Notes under the pieces: generated by a model | What the model was told of the DNA's origin: nothing | Seen by the model: only the letters and a program-made list of their open reading frames with translations | Database searches by the model: none | Source of the DNA: Oxalobacteraceae sp. CFBP 8761 | Lineage (GTDB): Bacteria > Pseudomonadota > Gammaproteobacteria > Burkholderiales > Burkholderiaceae_D | Length of the DNA: 64,000 bases | NCBI GenBank assembly: GCA_014841595.1 | Contig: JACYUE010000001.1 | Location: 2,344,996-2,408,995 of the forward strand | Reading direction: 5' to 3' | Made by a program: the position numbers and the translations under genes | Shown here: positions 1 to 8,591 of the stretch, one piece after another | How the letters are laid out: the number at the start of each line of letters is the position of its first letter | How positions within the stretch are numbered: the stretch's first letter is position 1

Positions 1-2907
1 GACTACGGTGTGACACAGACGATCACCCGTGTGCGCATCGACTGGGAAGCCGCCCATGCGAGCGCCTATCTGTTGCAGGTGTCCGAAGACGGCGGCAGCT
101 GGACCACGATCAAGAGCGTCACCGACAGTGTCGGGGGTACGGAGGATTTCACGGGACTGAATGGCCAGGGCCGCTACCTGCGCATGAAGGGCGTCAAGCG
201 CGCCGGCCAGTATGGCTATTCGATCCTCGAACTCCAGGCGTTTGCCGGCACCCCGGCAGCACCGACGCCCAGCCCCAGCCAGCCGGCGCCGGAACTGCCG
301 GTTGACCTGACCCGTCCCGGCGTCGCCATCAAGCCAGTCGCTGCGACGTCGTCGACGCCGGAGAACGGCGGCATGGCGGCCGGCATGGCCATCGACGGCA
401 AGCCGGGTACGCGCTGGTCGAGCCGGCCCGAGGACGGCGCCTGGATCAATTTCGATTTCGGCGCGCCTGCCGCAATCGGCTACATGAAGCTGAACTGGGA
501 ACAATCGTACGGCAAGGTGTATACGGTGCTCACGTCGAACGACGGCGTGGCATGGACGCAGCTGCGCCATGTCGGCACCGGCAAAGGTGGCGTCGAGGAA
601 TTCTTCAATCTGGGTTTTCGCGCCCGTTACCTGCGCCTGCAGGGTGTCGCGCGCGCGACGCAATACGGTTACTCGCTGTTTGAAGTCGAGTTCAAGACGC
701 CGGGCAGCGACAATACGCTGCCCGATGCACCGACGTCGGCAGTGGCGTTCCCGGCCAATGGCGCTGCCCTGAGCCCACTGCCGGGCACGGCCGAGCCGAT
801 CGAATCGCTGCAATTTACGCTGGCGGACGGCACGCTGGTGACGCGCTTCGGCGCCCGTGGCCTGGCGCGCCATGGCCGCGAGCGCGGCGAAGAGTGGAAC
901 GAGATCGGCTACGGCCCGAACGACACGATCGATCCGGCCAGCGGCCTGCCCGTTGACAAGGGCCCGGGCAACTACCTGACGTTCGTCCCGCAGTATCACA
1001 AGAACCGTACCTGGGGCGTCGAGATCATCGACAACAGCCGTGTTGCGGGCGTCACGCAACCGACGCTGGTCGTGAACCAGTACACGACGGTCGACTTCCT
1101 CAAGGGCGGCGTCGCCTTTTTCCGCCAGTTTGACGAGCCCCATTCGACCGGCTACGGCTGGATGCGGCCCGGCGAACTGGTCAACAACGATATCCCGATC
1201 TGCAAGCCGACGCCCTATCCGCAGAATAACCGGCTGGCCAGCGCCAACGGCATCAATGGCGGCTGCACCCTGCTGGTCAAGGACTACCCGGGCCACAGCG
1301 AGCTCAATAGTGAAGGCTTCAGGACCGGCCGCAGCGTGCCGGGCCGGCCGCTCGTCAAGGGCGACATCATCGAAGTCTCGCCATCGTACTTCACCACACG
1401 CGAGGCATTGGGCGCGCTGGGTGACACGGGCGGCATCCGCTACTACTCGCAGGAATGGAGCTACGTCGTCGGCCAGGGCCTGCGCCCATGGTACGGGGTG
1501 CAGCCGCGCCTGAACTCGGTGCCGCTGCCGGACGACGTACTGTCGGGCGGCCTGGGCTCGGTGTCGTACAACTACAGCGACAATGGCCTGTTCATGTTCC
1601 AGCAGCCGCACAACAACGTCGGCATGCAGAACATGCAGCGCTTCGTCGAAGGCCGGCGCCTGCTCCACACCAACTTCACCACCGGTGAGCACAATGAACC
1701 GGGCAACGACCGCTACGCGGCGGCAGTGGGTCTGCAGGGCGGCCGCTTCAACCAGTCGGCTTGTATCGCCTGCCACGTCGGCAATGGCCGCAGCCCGGCC
1801 CCGGCGGCGATCAACCAGCGCCTCGACGGGATGGCGGTGCGCGTGGCGCGGGTTGGTCCGCAGGGCCAGCAACTGCCGCATCCGACCTATGGCACCACGG
1901 TGCAGATGAATGCGGTCTCCGGCAACGGCACCCCGCAGAACTGGGGCACCGGCGTGCGCGTGGCCGGCTTCGACACCCGCGTGGTCCAGCTGGCGGACGG
2001 CACGAACGTCGAACTGCGCAAGCCCAAAATCGCATTCGATGGCCCGGTGCCGGAGACCGTCTCGCTGCGTGCGGCCCAGCCGATGATCGGCACCGGTCTG
2101 CTCGAGGCGATTCCCGAAGCCAACATCCTGGCGCGGGTGCGCTCGAGCCCGGATGGCGACGGCGTGCGCGGTACGGCCAACTTCGTGTTCGATCCCGAAA
2201 CCGGCGCCGTGCGCCTGGGACGCTTCGGCTGGAAAGCGTCGAAGGCCACGCTACGCCACCAGGCCGCGTCGGCGCTGCTGGCCGACATGGCGGTGACGTC
2301 GCCCGTCTACCCGAGCCTGTCTTGCGACGCCAACCCGGCCGCATGCGCCACGGCGCCCCGCCAGCGCGGGATCTCGGACGCGGAGCTGCAGTCGATCTCG
2401 AACTACCTGGCGCTGCTGGCCGTACCGGCCCAGCGCAGCCTGGCCAGCGGGTTCCCGAAAGGCGTCGCGCCACTTGACGAGCACCGGGTCGACACACGCC
2501 AGGTTGCCACGGGCCAGAAGCTGTTCGAAACGATGCGCTGCGTGGCCTGCCACACGGCGTCGATGAAGACCGGGGCAAAGCACCAGTTCGCGGAGCTGCG
2601 CGACCAGACCATCCGGCCGTACACCGACCTGCTGCTGCACGATATGGGGCCGGGGCTGGCAGACAACTACGTCGAGGGCCAAGCCACCGGCAGCATGTGG
2701 CGCACCGCGCCGCTGTGGGGCATCGGTTACAGCGACAAGGTGATGGGCAAGGATGGCAAGGTCGGCTACCTGCATGACGGCCGCGCGCGCACCCTGAGCG
2801 AAGCGATCCTGTGGCACGACGGCGAAGCCGCCGCCGCACGCAAGCGCTTCGAGAAGCTGGCGACGGTGGAACGCGAGGCGTTGCTGGCGTTCCTGCGCTC
2901 GCTGTAA
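1..2907 (+). CDS. Discoidin-domain di-heme cytochrome c oxidoreductase (5' end outside window)
   Basis: The frame is open from base 1 and the first bases encode a typical discoidin strand, so the gene starts upstream; the GTG at base 10 is only the first start-like codon. Two F5/8 type C (discoidin) domains are visible, at about residues 1-80 and 110-230 counted from that GTG. The rest resembles the di-heme oxidoreductase family (DHOR, formerly DUF1111, called putative thiol oxidoreductase or peroxidase). Haem c motifs are CIACH near residue 585 and CVACH near residue 844. Such proteins are exported, and discoidin domains usually bind carbohydrate or cell-surface ligands. The substrate cannot be told from sequence. 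A strong terminator follows. The family call is fairly secure; the biological role is unknown. Confidence 0.8.
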   Translation, partial: DYGVTQTITRVRIDWEAAHASAYLLQVSEDGGSWTTIKSVTDSVGGTEDFTGLNGQGRYLRMKGVKRAGQYGYSILELQAFAGTPAAPTPSPSQPAPELPVDLTRPGVAIKPVAATSSTPENGGMAAGMAIDGKPGTRWSSRPEDGAWINFDFGAPAAIGYMKLNWEQSYGKVYTVLTSNDGVAWTQLRHVGTGKGGVEEFFNLGFRARYLRLQGVARATQYGYSLFEVEFKTPGSDNTLPDAPTSAVAFPANGAALSPLPGTAEPIESLQFTLADGTLVTRFGARGLARHGRERGEEWNEIGYGPNDTIDPASGLPVDKGPGNYLTFVPQYHKNRTWGVEIIDNSRVAGVTQPTLVVNQYTTVDFLKGGVAFFRQFDEPHSTGYGWMRPGELVNNDIPICKPTPYPQNNRLASANGINGGCTLLVKDYPGHSELNSEGFRTGRSVPGRPLVKGDIIEVSPSYFTTREALGALGDTGGIRYYSQEWSYVVGQGLRPWYGVQPRLNSVPLPDDVLSGGLGSVSYNYSDNGLFMFQQPHNNVGMQNMQRFVEGRRLLHTNFTTGEHNEPGNDRYAAAVGLQGGRFNQSACIACHVGNGRSPAPAAINQRLDGMAVRVARVGPQGQQLPHPTYGTTVQMNAVSGNGTPQNWGTGVRVAGFDTRVVQLADGTNVELRKPKIAFDGPVPETVSLRAAQPMIGTGLLEAIPEANILARVRSSPDGDGVRGTANFVFDPETGAVRLGRFGWKASKATLRHQAASALLADMAVTSPVYPSLSCDANPAACATAPRQRGISDAELQSISNYLALLAVPAQRSLASGFPKGVAPLDEHRVDTRQVATGQKLFETMRCVACHTASMKTGAKHQFAELRDQTIRPYTDLLLHDMGPGLADNYVEGQATGSMWRTAPLWGIGYSDKVMGKDGKVGYLHDGRARTLSEAILWHDGEAAAARKRFEKLATVEREALLAFLRSL

Positions 2908-2929
2908 TGTTCGCTCTGATGTAACGAAG

Positions 2930-2959
2930 GCGCCGGGCTCGCAGCCCGGCGCTTTTTTT
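2930..2959 (+). terminator. Rho-independent terminator after the di-heme oxidoreductase
   Basis: A perfect 10-bp stem (GCGCCGGGCT paired with AGCCCGGCGC) closes a 3-nt loop and is followed by seven T residues. It lies 22 bp after the stop codon of the preceding gene. Confidence 0.9.
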
Positions 2960-2988
2960 GCCTCGCATATTCTGCACTGTAAAAGCGG

Positions 2989-3128
2989 GGGGTCAGGTCT
3001 GACATTCGGACACGATCTCGACAGCTGGATAGTCGAAACTCGCCGGCATTGGGCTATGCCAAGGCTGATCGATACACGATTGGACGTGGCTCACGCTGAG
3101 GCCGTGTCTGAATGTCAGACCTGACCCC
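2989..3128. repeat. Palindromic repeat, family A, copy 1 (140 bp)
   Basis: The left arm begins GGGGTCAGGTCTGACATT and continues GGACACG. The right arm is its reverse complement and ends GTCAGACCTGACCCC. The same arms, about 25 bp long, occur at 27678-27784 and 28612-28717, but the core here (about 90 bp) is unlike the other two. Immediately right of the element a 16-bp stretch beginning TGACCCCGGCTG is tandemly duplicated. No transposase gene is nearby. It looks like a REP/MITE-type non-autonomous element. Confidence 0.75.
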
Positions 3129-3190
3129 GGCTGTGCATGACCCCGGCTGTGCAGTGACCGGTTTCCCTTGGCTCCACCGGCGATTTAATA

Positions 3191-3203
3191 TATACTTCGT
3201 ATA
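3191..3203 (+). promoter_or_regulatory. Inverted repeat upstream of the ParD-like gene, possible autoregulatory operator
   Basis: TATAC and GTATA are separated by TTC in an AT-rich patch, 23 bp upstream of the chosen ATG. Antitoxins commonly repress their own operon by binding such short palindromes; here that role is inferred from position only. Confidence 0.4.
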
Positions 3204-3226
3204 CGATTCATTTAAGGAGTATGCCC

Positions 3227-3445
3227 ATGGGCATTGTCAATATCGACGGCGACCTGCACGATCAGGTCCGGCTCGCCACCAAGGTGTCGTGCCGCTCCAT
3301 CAACGCACAGGCCGCATTCTGGCTGAAGGTCGGCATGCTGGCCGAAACCAATCCATCGCTCAGCTTCAACGAGATCATGGCGCGCGAACTGGCGGCCGCC
3401 GGCGTGGCGGTGCCGCCACTCGTCACGGGGTTGCGCGTCGCATGA
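3227..3445 (+). CDS. ParD-like antitoxin-type protein
   Basis: This 72-residue protein resembles the ParD-like family (DUF3423) annotated as antitoxins of type II toxin-antitoxin systems. Its N-terminus (GIVNIDGDLHDQVRLAT) has the ribbon-helix-helix look of such DNA-binding proteins. An AAGGAG at 3214-3219 lies 7 nt from the ATG at 3227 but only 1 nt from the ATG at 3221, which decides the start. Its stop overlaps the next gene's start (ATGA), so it is probably translationally coupled to a methionine aminopeptidase. No ordinary toxin gene (ParE, RelE) is present. Membership of the ParD-like family is fairly likely; antitoxin activity is untested inference. Confidence 0.7.
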   Translation: MGIVNIDGDLHDQVRLATKVSCRSINAQAAFWLKVGMLAETNPSLSFNEIMARELAAAGVAVPPLVTGLRVA

Positions 3446-4215
3446 CCAAGCAGCCGCATGAACTGGCACTGATGGCCGAATCGGGACGCCTGCTGGCGTC
3501 GGTATTCGGCATGCTCGATGGCTTGACCCTCGCGGGCATGACCACCCTCGATGTCGATACGCTCGTCGAGCGCTTCATTGTCGACGAGCTGCACGCGCGG
3601 CCGGCCAGCAAGGGTCAGTACGACTACGGCTTCGTGCTCAATGCCTCGATCAACCACGTAGTCTGCCACGGCGTGCCCAACACGCGCGATGTACTCAAGG
3701 ACGGTGACATCGTCAACTTCGACATCACGCTCGAAAAAGACGGCTTCATTGCTGACTCCAGCAAGACGTATCTGGTCGGCGCGGTCGACCTGGCGGCCAA
3801 GCGCCTCGTGCAGACGACCTATGAAGCGCTGTGGAAAGGCATCCGCGCCGTGCGGCCGGGTGCGCGCCTGGGTGACATCGGCGCAGCGATCGAGCGCCAT
3901 GCGAAGCGCAATGGCTGTTCAGTCGTGCGAGAGTATTGCGGCCACGGCATCGGGCGCGAGATGCACGAAGAACCGCAGGTGCTGCACTTCGGCGCCAAGG
4001 GTACGGGCCTGAAGCTGGTCGAAGGCATGGTGTTTACGATTGAGCCGATGCTCAATCGCGGTGGTCGCAGCGTGCGCACCGAAGACGACGGCTGGACAGT
4101 GGTGACGCGCGACGGCTCGCTGTCGGCGCAGTTCGAGCACACGGTGGCAGTCACAAGGACCGGCGTGGCGGTGTTGACGCTGCGGCCTGAAGAAACCGGA
4201 ATGCTGACGGCTTAG
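3442..4215 (+). CDS. map: Type I methionine aminopeptidase
   Basis: The product removes the initiator methionine from nascent proteins. It is 257 residues long, normal for the type I enzyme. All five metal ligands seen in E. coli Map are present, each shifted by three: D94, D105, H168 (GHGIGREMHEEPQ), E201 (FTIEPM) and E232 (QFEHTVAVT). The histidine in the VVCHGVP motif is also kept, so the enzyme should be active. The start chosen overlaps the ParD-like stop as ATGA. A longer in-frame reading back to 3112 would run through the repeat and is not credible. The housekeeping copy usually sits near rpsB, so this is probably an additional isozyme. Its 3' end overlaps the convergent DsrE-like gene by 4 bp. 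Confidence 0.9.
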   Translation: MTKQPHELALMAESGRLLASVFGMLDGLTLAGMTTLDVDTLVERFIVDELHARPASKGQYDYGFVLNASINHVVCHGVPNTRDVLKDGDIVNFDITLEKDGFIADSSKTYLVGAVDLAAKRLVQTTYEALWKGIRAVRPGARLGDIGAAIERHAKRNGCSVVREYCGHGIGREMHEEPQVLHFGAKGTGLKLVEGMVFTIEPMLNRGGRSVRTEDDGWTVVTRDGSLSAQFEHTVAVTRTGVAVLTLRPEETGMLTA

Positions 4216-4598
4216 AACACCAGCATGCGCCAGCCGGGCGCGCTGCCCTGCTCGACAAACGTCACCATGCCTTCGACGCCAGCACATTGGGGCGACAGCG
4301 CAGCGAGGTCCGCGCCAAGTGCGCTGAGCGCCTGGCTGCAGGCGCGGATCTCAACGCCCAGGTCAACCGTCGCATCCAGGTGCCGCGCAACCGTCCAGCG
4401 GTCAGCACCGAAGCCGGTCAGACGTGCGCTATGTTGGCGCAGCAGCCACGCGACCGACTGGTTCGTGAACAACATCTTGACGGGCATGTCGAGCGCCGCT
4501 GCGGCCTGCGCCGTCATGAACGGCGTCGTCAACGCTTCGGGCCGGGTCAGGTCGCACGACCAGACCATGATCGCCAGACCCGCCTGGGCTGGATTCAC
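4212..4598 (-). CDS. DsrE/DsrF-like family protein
   Basis: The 128-residue product has the fold pattern of small DsrE-like proteins: an initial beta strand (LAIMVWSCDL), a helix, then VKMLFTNQSVAWLL, and an acidic C-terminal half. DsrE relatives carry or relay sulfur in tRNA thiolation and sulfur oxidation, often through a conserved cysteine; here cysteines occur near residues 15, 86 and 104. The start is GTG and overlaps the stop of the upstream lipoyl-carrier gene as GTGA, so the two are probably translated together. It is the last gene of the minus-strand formate dehydrogenase/selenocysteine island. A sulfur-relay role there is plausible but inferred. Confidence 0.65.
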   Translation of the reverse strand: MNPAQAGLAIMVWSCDLTRPEALTTPFMTAQAAAALDMPVKMLFTNQSVAWLLRQHSARLTGFGADRWTVARHLDATVDLGVEIRACSQALSALGADLAALSPQCAGVEGMVTFVEQGSAPGWRMLVF

Positions 4599-5041
4599 GG
4601 CTTGATCCAGTCATCGACCGGCTCGAGCCGCATGCGCCGCTCGGCCTGCTCAACCAGATCGGCGCCATGCGCCAGCCGAGAGCGGTCGCGTTCCCAGTTG
4701 GTGGCCTGAATCACGGAAATCCAGCCGGCACCGTACGGGTCCTGATGGATCAGTTCGGGCGTTTCCTCGAGCGCCGTGTTGATCTCGACGATCGACCCGG
4801 AGACTGGCGTCTTGATCGTCACGACCGTCTTGCTGAGCTCGACGACACCCACCGTCTTGCCCTGCTCGACCTCGTTCCCCACCGGCTTGGGCCGGCACAT
4901 ATAGAAATGGTTGCCGCTGATCTGCACACCGAACGCGCTCACGCCCACCTGCATGCGGCCGTCACCCACCGGGCGGCACCACATATCGTTGTCGAGGTCG
5001 AAATAGCAGTCGTCCGGATAGTCGAAGCCGAGGATGATCAT
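4595..5041 (-). CDS. GcvH-like lipoyl carrier protein
   Basis: This 148-residue protein resembles glycine cleavage H protein. The lipoyl hairpin is clear: VGVVELSKTVVTIKTPVSG, with the lysine in ELSK at the place of the lipoylated lysine, followed by GSIVEIN. The N-terminal part (MIILGFDYPDDCYFDLDNDM) and the long C-terminal tail are unlike classical GcvH, and no gcvT or gcvP is nearby. It lies just downstream of selC and overlaps the DsrE-like gene, so it may be a lipoate-binding protein of the sulfur-metabolism kind rather than part of glycine cleavage. The ATG at 5041 is chosen because an upstream reading would run through the tRNA gene. No good ribosome-binding site is seen. Confidence 0.7.
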   Translation of the reverse strand: MIILGFDYPDDCYFDLDNDMWCRPVGDGRMQVGVSAFGVQISGNHFYMCRPKPVGNEVEQGKTVGVVELSKTVVTIKTPVSGSIVEINTALEETPELIHQDPYGAGWISVIQATNWERDRSRLAHGADLVEQAERRMRLEPVDDWIKP

Positions 5042-5076
5042 AGGAGTGTGTAGAACAGGAACAACAACAGAAAGGA

Positions 5077-5172
5077 TGGCGGAAGGATGCGGGAGTCGAA
5101 CCCACCCGGCGACGCATGGCGCCACCAACTGGGTTTGAAGCCCAGCCGCCCCACCAGGGACGATTTCCTTCC
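5077..5172 (-). tRNA. selC: tRNA-Sec (anticodon TCA)
   Basis: The 96-nt gene matches bacterial selC in length and layout: a long acceptor stem beginning GGAAGGA and ending TCCTTCC, the anticodon arm CTGGG-CTTCAAA-CCCAG with TCA at 5136-5138, a long variable arm, the T arm GTGGG-TTCGACT-CCCGC, discriminator G and an encoded CCA. It lies directly downstream of selB in an island containing selA and a UGA-interrupted formate dehydrogenase gene. The call is secure. Confidence 0.96.
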
Positions 5173-5183
5173 GTTGAGCCGGG

Positions 5184-5213
5184 ATTTTACCTTGTACTGG
5201 AAAATTGCGTCAG
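5184..5213 (-). promoter_or_regulatory. Possible promoter of selC
   Basis: Read on the minus strand, CTGACG and TAAAAT are 18 bp apart, with TAAAAT 11 bp upstream of the tRNA 5' end. It begins right after the selB stop codon, so selC may have its own transcript as well as read-through from selB. Inferred from consensus only. Confidence 0.4.
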
Positions 5214-5215
5214 GG

Positions 5216-7135
5216 TCACAGCGTTTTCTCTGAAAACAGCAACGTTCCCGGCCGCAGCAGATGCGCGTCGCCCACGCGGCGCAGCAATCCAATGCGATCG
5301 AAGAACTCCAGGATCTGGATCGCGCGCTTGCGCCCCAGGCCCGTCAGGTCGCGAAAACGCGCGGCCGTAACCTGGCCACCGGCTTCTTCCGCAGCGAGCT
5401 TGCGTGCCAGCGCCGCCAGTTCGTACATCACGGCCGGGTGATAGAACAAATCCTTGACCACCTGGTACACGTCGCCGCCACGCGCCATGCGGCCCAGCAC
5501 CTGGCGGACCTGCGCTTCGGGCAACCGTGCCTGCAACGCGATGTCGCGTACCCACGGCGGATCGAAGCGCCCTTCGCGCAGCATGGGCAGCGCGTGTTCG
5601 GCCACGATCTGTTCGGCCGCGCGCAAGGCGACACCGTGCTCCGGCAAATGCAGGAAGCCATTCCGGCGCGCGAGCACGCCGGCCTCGATCATGTGGCCTG
5701 TGAGCTGCAGCCAAAGGGCCTCGGGCATGCGTGGCGCGGCCAGACGGCGCGCGCGCTGTACGTCGGGGCCGATTTCATCGGGATACTTGTCGTGGAAATC
5801 GCGCAAGGCCGCCAGCAGACCGGCCTGCGCTTCATCCAGGCGCGCGCGGGCGATCAGCCACTCGCCGCCAGCGCCCACGACGATGTCGGGCACGCTTGCC
5901 AGATCGAACGGCCAGCGCGCCAGGCCACTGCTGCGCAGCCAGGTGGCGCCATTGACGCCGTACTGCGCCTGCGCCAGCGCGCCCTGCAGTCGGGTCAGCG
6001 GATCAATCGCGCGCTGGGTATCCAGATACGCAAGGCGCTCGGGCGTCTGCCGGTAACGGATCGGGCCCAGTGGATCGAGCACCTGGCCACCGGCCACCGT
6101 GCGCACCGCCGACGCGTCGCGCAGTATGAAACGGTCGCCATGCCAGACATTGGCCGGCTTGTGCAGCACCAGCTGGGCCGGCGCGCCGGCACCCGGGGCG
6201 ATGGACGGCTGGCCCAGCACGGCCACCGTCGCCAGGCAATCCTGGGTGGCCGCGTGCAGATGCACGAGCGTACCCGAGCGCAGCGCCTTGTCTTCGGTGG
6301 CGGCGACCTGCAGCCAGACATCGATCCGCTGCGTGGTGAGCGCAATGGCCGGATCGCACAGCACCTGGCCACGCAGTTCATCCGTGCGTTCCAGGCCCGC
6401 CAGGCCCACGGCGCAGCGCTGGCCCGCCTGGGCCGCCTGCGCCGCGCGGCTGTGTACCTGCAGGCTGCGCACGCGGTAGGTATCGTCCGGCGAGCCCGCC
6501 AGCGACAACGTGTCGCCAATCGTCACGCCGCCCGCCGAGACGCTGCCCGCCACCACGGTGCCGACGCCATCCAGCGTGAAGGCACGGTCCAGGCCCATGC
6601 GGAAACCCGCGCCCTCCACGCCGTCACCTGGCGCGTGCGCCAGCGCGTCGACGAGATCCGCGCGCAAGTTGTCGATACCGTCACCGCGCACGCTCGAAAC
6701 GTGCAGCACCGGATACGCATGCAGCCCGCTGCTGGCCAGCAGTGCACGTACACGGGCTTCGGTCTCGGCGACGCGCGCCGGCTCCACGCGGTCGATCTTG
6801 GTGATCACGGCCGCGCCACGGCGCACGCCCAGCAGCGACAGGATCGTCGCATGCTCGATCGTCTGCGGCATCGGGCCGTCGTCCGCTGCGATGAGCAGCA
6901 AGCCGAAGTCGATGCCGCTGGCGCCGGCCACCATCGTGCGTACGAGCTTTTCGTGACCCGGCACGTCGACAAAACCGATGCGGCGGCCGTCTTCCAGCGG
7001 CATCCAGGCGTAACCGAGTTCGATGGTGATGCCGCGCCGTTTTTCTTCCGGCAGCCGGTCGGCGTCGATGCCCGTCAACGCGCGCACCAGCGCCGTCTTG
7101 CCGTGGTCGATGTGACCTGCTGTGCCGACAATCAT
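5216..7135 (-). CDS. selB: Selenocysteine-specific elongation factor SelB
   Basis: SelB brings Sec-tRNA to UGA codons marked by a SECIS hairpin. The 639-residue protein begins [20 protein letters not shown], the P-loop G1 motif, followed by the [10 protein letters not shown]3 motif. EF-Tu-like beta-barrel domains follow, then a long winged-helix C-terminal half that would bind the SECIS hairpin (family length about 610-640). The ATG at 7135 overlaps the selA stop as ATGA; an upstream in-frame extension would lie inside selA and is rejected. selA-selB-selC form one run with the formate dehydrogenase genes they serve. Confidence 0.95.
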   Translation of the reverse strand: MIVGTAGHIDHGKTALVRALTGIDADRLPEEKRRGITIELGYAWMPLEDGRRIGFVDVPGHEKLVRTMVAGASGIDFGLLLIAADDGPMPQTIEHATILSLLGVRRGAAVITKIDRVEPARVAETEARVRALLASSGLHAYPVLHVSSVRGDGIDNLRADLVDALAHAPGDGVEGAGFRMGLDRAFTLDGVGTVVAGSVSAGGVTIGDTLSLAGSPDDTYRVRSLQVHSRAAQAAQAGQRCAVGLAGLERTDELRGQVLCDPAIALTTQRIDVWLQVAATEDKALRSGTLVHLHAATQDCLATVAVLGQPSIAPGAGAPAQLVLHKPANVWHGDRFILRDASAVRTVAGGQVLDPLGPIRYRQTPERLAYLDTQRAIDPLTRLQGALAQAQYGVNGATWLRSSGLARWPFDLASVPDIVVGAGGEWLIARARLDEAQAGLLAALRDFHDKYPDEIGPDVQRARRLAAPRMPEALWLQLTGHMIEAGVLARRNGFLHLPEHGVALRAAEQIVAEHALPMLREGRFDPPWVRDIALQARLPEAQVRQVLGRMARGGDVYQVVKDLFYHPAVMYELAALARKLAAEEAGGQVTAARFRDLTGLGRKRAIQILEFFDRIGLLRRVGDAHLLRPGTLLFSEKTL

Positions 7136-8589
7136 GGGGCTTCTCCGATGATGGCCAGGCGCAGGCCAGCCAATTGATTGATGACCTCGCCTGGATCGTC
7201 GACGCAGCGGCAATCGAGCAGCACCCGGTCGTCGGCAATCCGGCCGATGATGGGCGCCGGCAAGCCGCGCAGCGCGTCCGACAGCGCGTCGAGCGCGGTG
7301 CCCATGCCACGTTTGCCGGACAGCACCGGCGCGATCGCCAACCCGCACGATGGCAGGCGGTCGATCGGCAGCGAGCCCGAGCCGATCTGGCTCAGCATCG
7401 GTTCGAGCGTGACCGTATAGCGCGGCGCCAGCGCAGCGCGCAGCGGCTCCAGGATCGCGTTTGCGGCCACCGCCACCTGCTCCTCTGTGCGGGTCAGCCA
7501 GCGCAGCGTCGGCAATTCGCGCACGAGCAGTTCGGGTTGCAGGTACAGCTGCAAGGTCGCTTCCAGCGCCGCCAGCGGCAGCTTGGACAGCCGCAGCGCG
7601 CGCTTCATCGGAAACTTGCGGATGCGTCCGATGTGTTCGCGCGTGCCGACGATCAGGCCCGCCTGCGGGCCGCCCAGCAATTTGTCGCCCGAGAACATGA
7701 CCACGTCGCAGCCATCCGCCAGCATCTGCTGCGGCGTCGGTTCCTGCGGCAAGCCGTACTTGCCCATGTCGATCAGCGAGCCGCTGCCCAGGTCCGACAC
7801 CAGCGCCACGCCGCGGGCGCGGGCCAATGGCGCCAGTTCGGCTTCAGTCACCGCACTGGTAAAGCCCTGCACCATGTAGTTGCTGGTGTGGACCTTGATC
7901 AGCATCGCCGTGCGCTCGGTGATCGCGCGTTCGTAGTCCGCCAGGTGCGTGCGGTTGGTGGTGCCCACTTCGACCATGCGCGCGCCGGCGCTGTCCATCA
8001 CGTCCGGCATGCGGAACGCGCCGCCGATTTCCACCAGTTCGCCGCGCGAGATGATCGCTTCGCGCCCGCCGCTCAGGGCGGCCAGCGACAGCAATACCGC
8101 CGCAGCGTTGTTGTTGACGACCGTCGCCGCTTCGGCGCCGGTGATTTCGCACAGCAAGCCTTCGACGATGCTGTCGCGATCGCCCCGTGAGCCGCTGTCG
8201 AGGTTGTATTCGAGATTGTTCGGGCCGGCCATCATGGCCGTCAGGTGGCGGATCGCCACGTCCGGCAGCACGGAGCGGCCCAGATTGGTATGGATGACCG
8301 TACCGGTCAGGTTGATCACGCGGCGCATGCGCGGCGCAATGCGCGCAGCGATGCGCTCGGCCAGCGCTTCGCCCAACGCATCGGGCGTTACTGCGCTTGC
8401 CGCAAGCACGCCGGCCAGCGCCTGTGCGCGCAGGTCGTCGACCAGCGCGCGTGCCTGCCCGGCGACCAGCGTGTGGCCGTGGGCAGACAGCTGCGCCTGC
8501 ACCGATGGCAAGCGCAGCAGTTTATCGATCGAAGGCAACTCCTTGACTGTCGCCTTCGAGCCGTGGACCACGGACTCGTTGAGCGACAT
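7132..8589 (-). CDS. selA: L-seryl-tRNA(Sec) selenium transferase SelA
   Basis: This pyridoxal-phosphate enzyme converts Ser-tRNA(Sec) to Sec-tRNA(Sec) with selenophosphate. The 485-residue product shows the SelA core: RRVINLTGTVIHTNLGRS near residue 90, and MFSGDKLLGGPQAG, which holds the cofactor lysine. The ATG at 8589 is chosen because GGAG lies 9 nt upstream; a TTG six bases earlier would overlap the fdhE stop (TTGA) but is only 3 nt from that GGAG. It overlaps selB by 4 bp. selD, needed to make selenophosphate, is not in the window. Confidence 0.95.
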   Translation of the reverse strand: MSLNESVVHGSKATVKELPSIDKLLRLPSVQAQLSAHGHTLVAGQARALVDDLRAQALAGVLAASAVTPDALGEALAERIAARIAPRMRRVINLTGTVIHTNLGRSVLPDVAIRHLTAMMAGPNNLEYNLDSGSRGDRDSIVEGLLCEITGAEAATVVNNNAAAVLLSLAALSGGREAIISRGELVEIGGAFRMPDVMDSAGARMVEVGTTNRTHLADYERAITERTAMLIKVHTSNYMVQGFTSAVTEAELAPLARARGVALVSDLGSGSLIDMGKYGLPQEPTPQQMLADGCDVVMFSGDKLLGGPQAGLIVGTREHIGRIRKFPMKRALRLSKLPLAALEATLQLYLQPELLVRELPTLRWLTRTEEQVAVAANAILEPLRAALAPRYTVTLEPMLSQIGSGSLPIDRLPSCGLAIAPVLSGKRGMGTALDALSDALRGLPAPIIGRIADDRVLLDCRCVDDPGEVINQLAGLRLAIIGEAP

Positions 8590-8591
8590 GA

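Noticed and set aside
3112..3441. Longer N-terminus for the methionine aminopeptidase
   Set aside because: It would translate the repeat and the antitoxin-like gene in another frame; the ATGA overlap start at 3442 gives the normal Map length.
4595..5041. Classical glycine cleavage H protein
   Set aside because: The lipoyl motif is present, but the N- and C-terminal parts differ, and there are no gcvT or gcvP neighbours; described as GcvH-like instead.
5261..7177. 638-codon open frame on the plus strand
   Set aside because: It is antisense to selB, and its composition is typical of a shadow frame.
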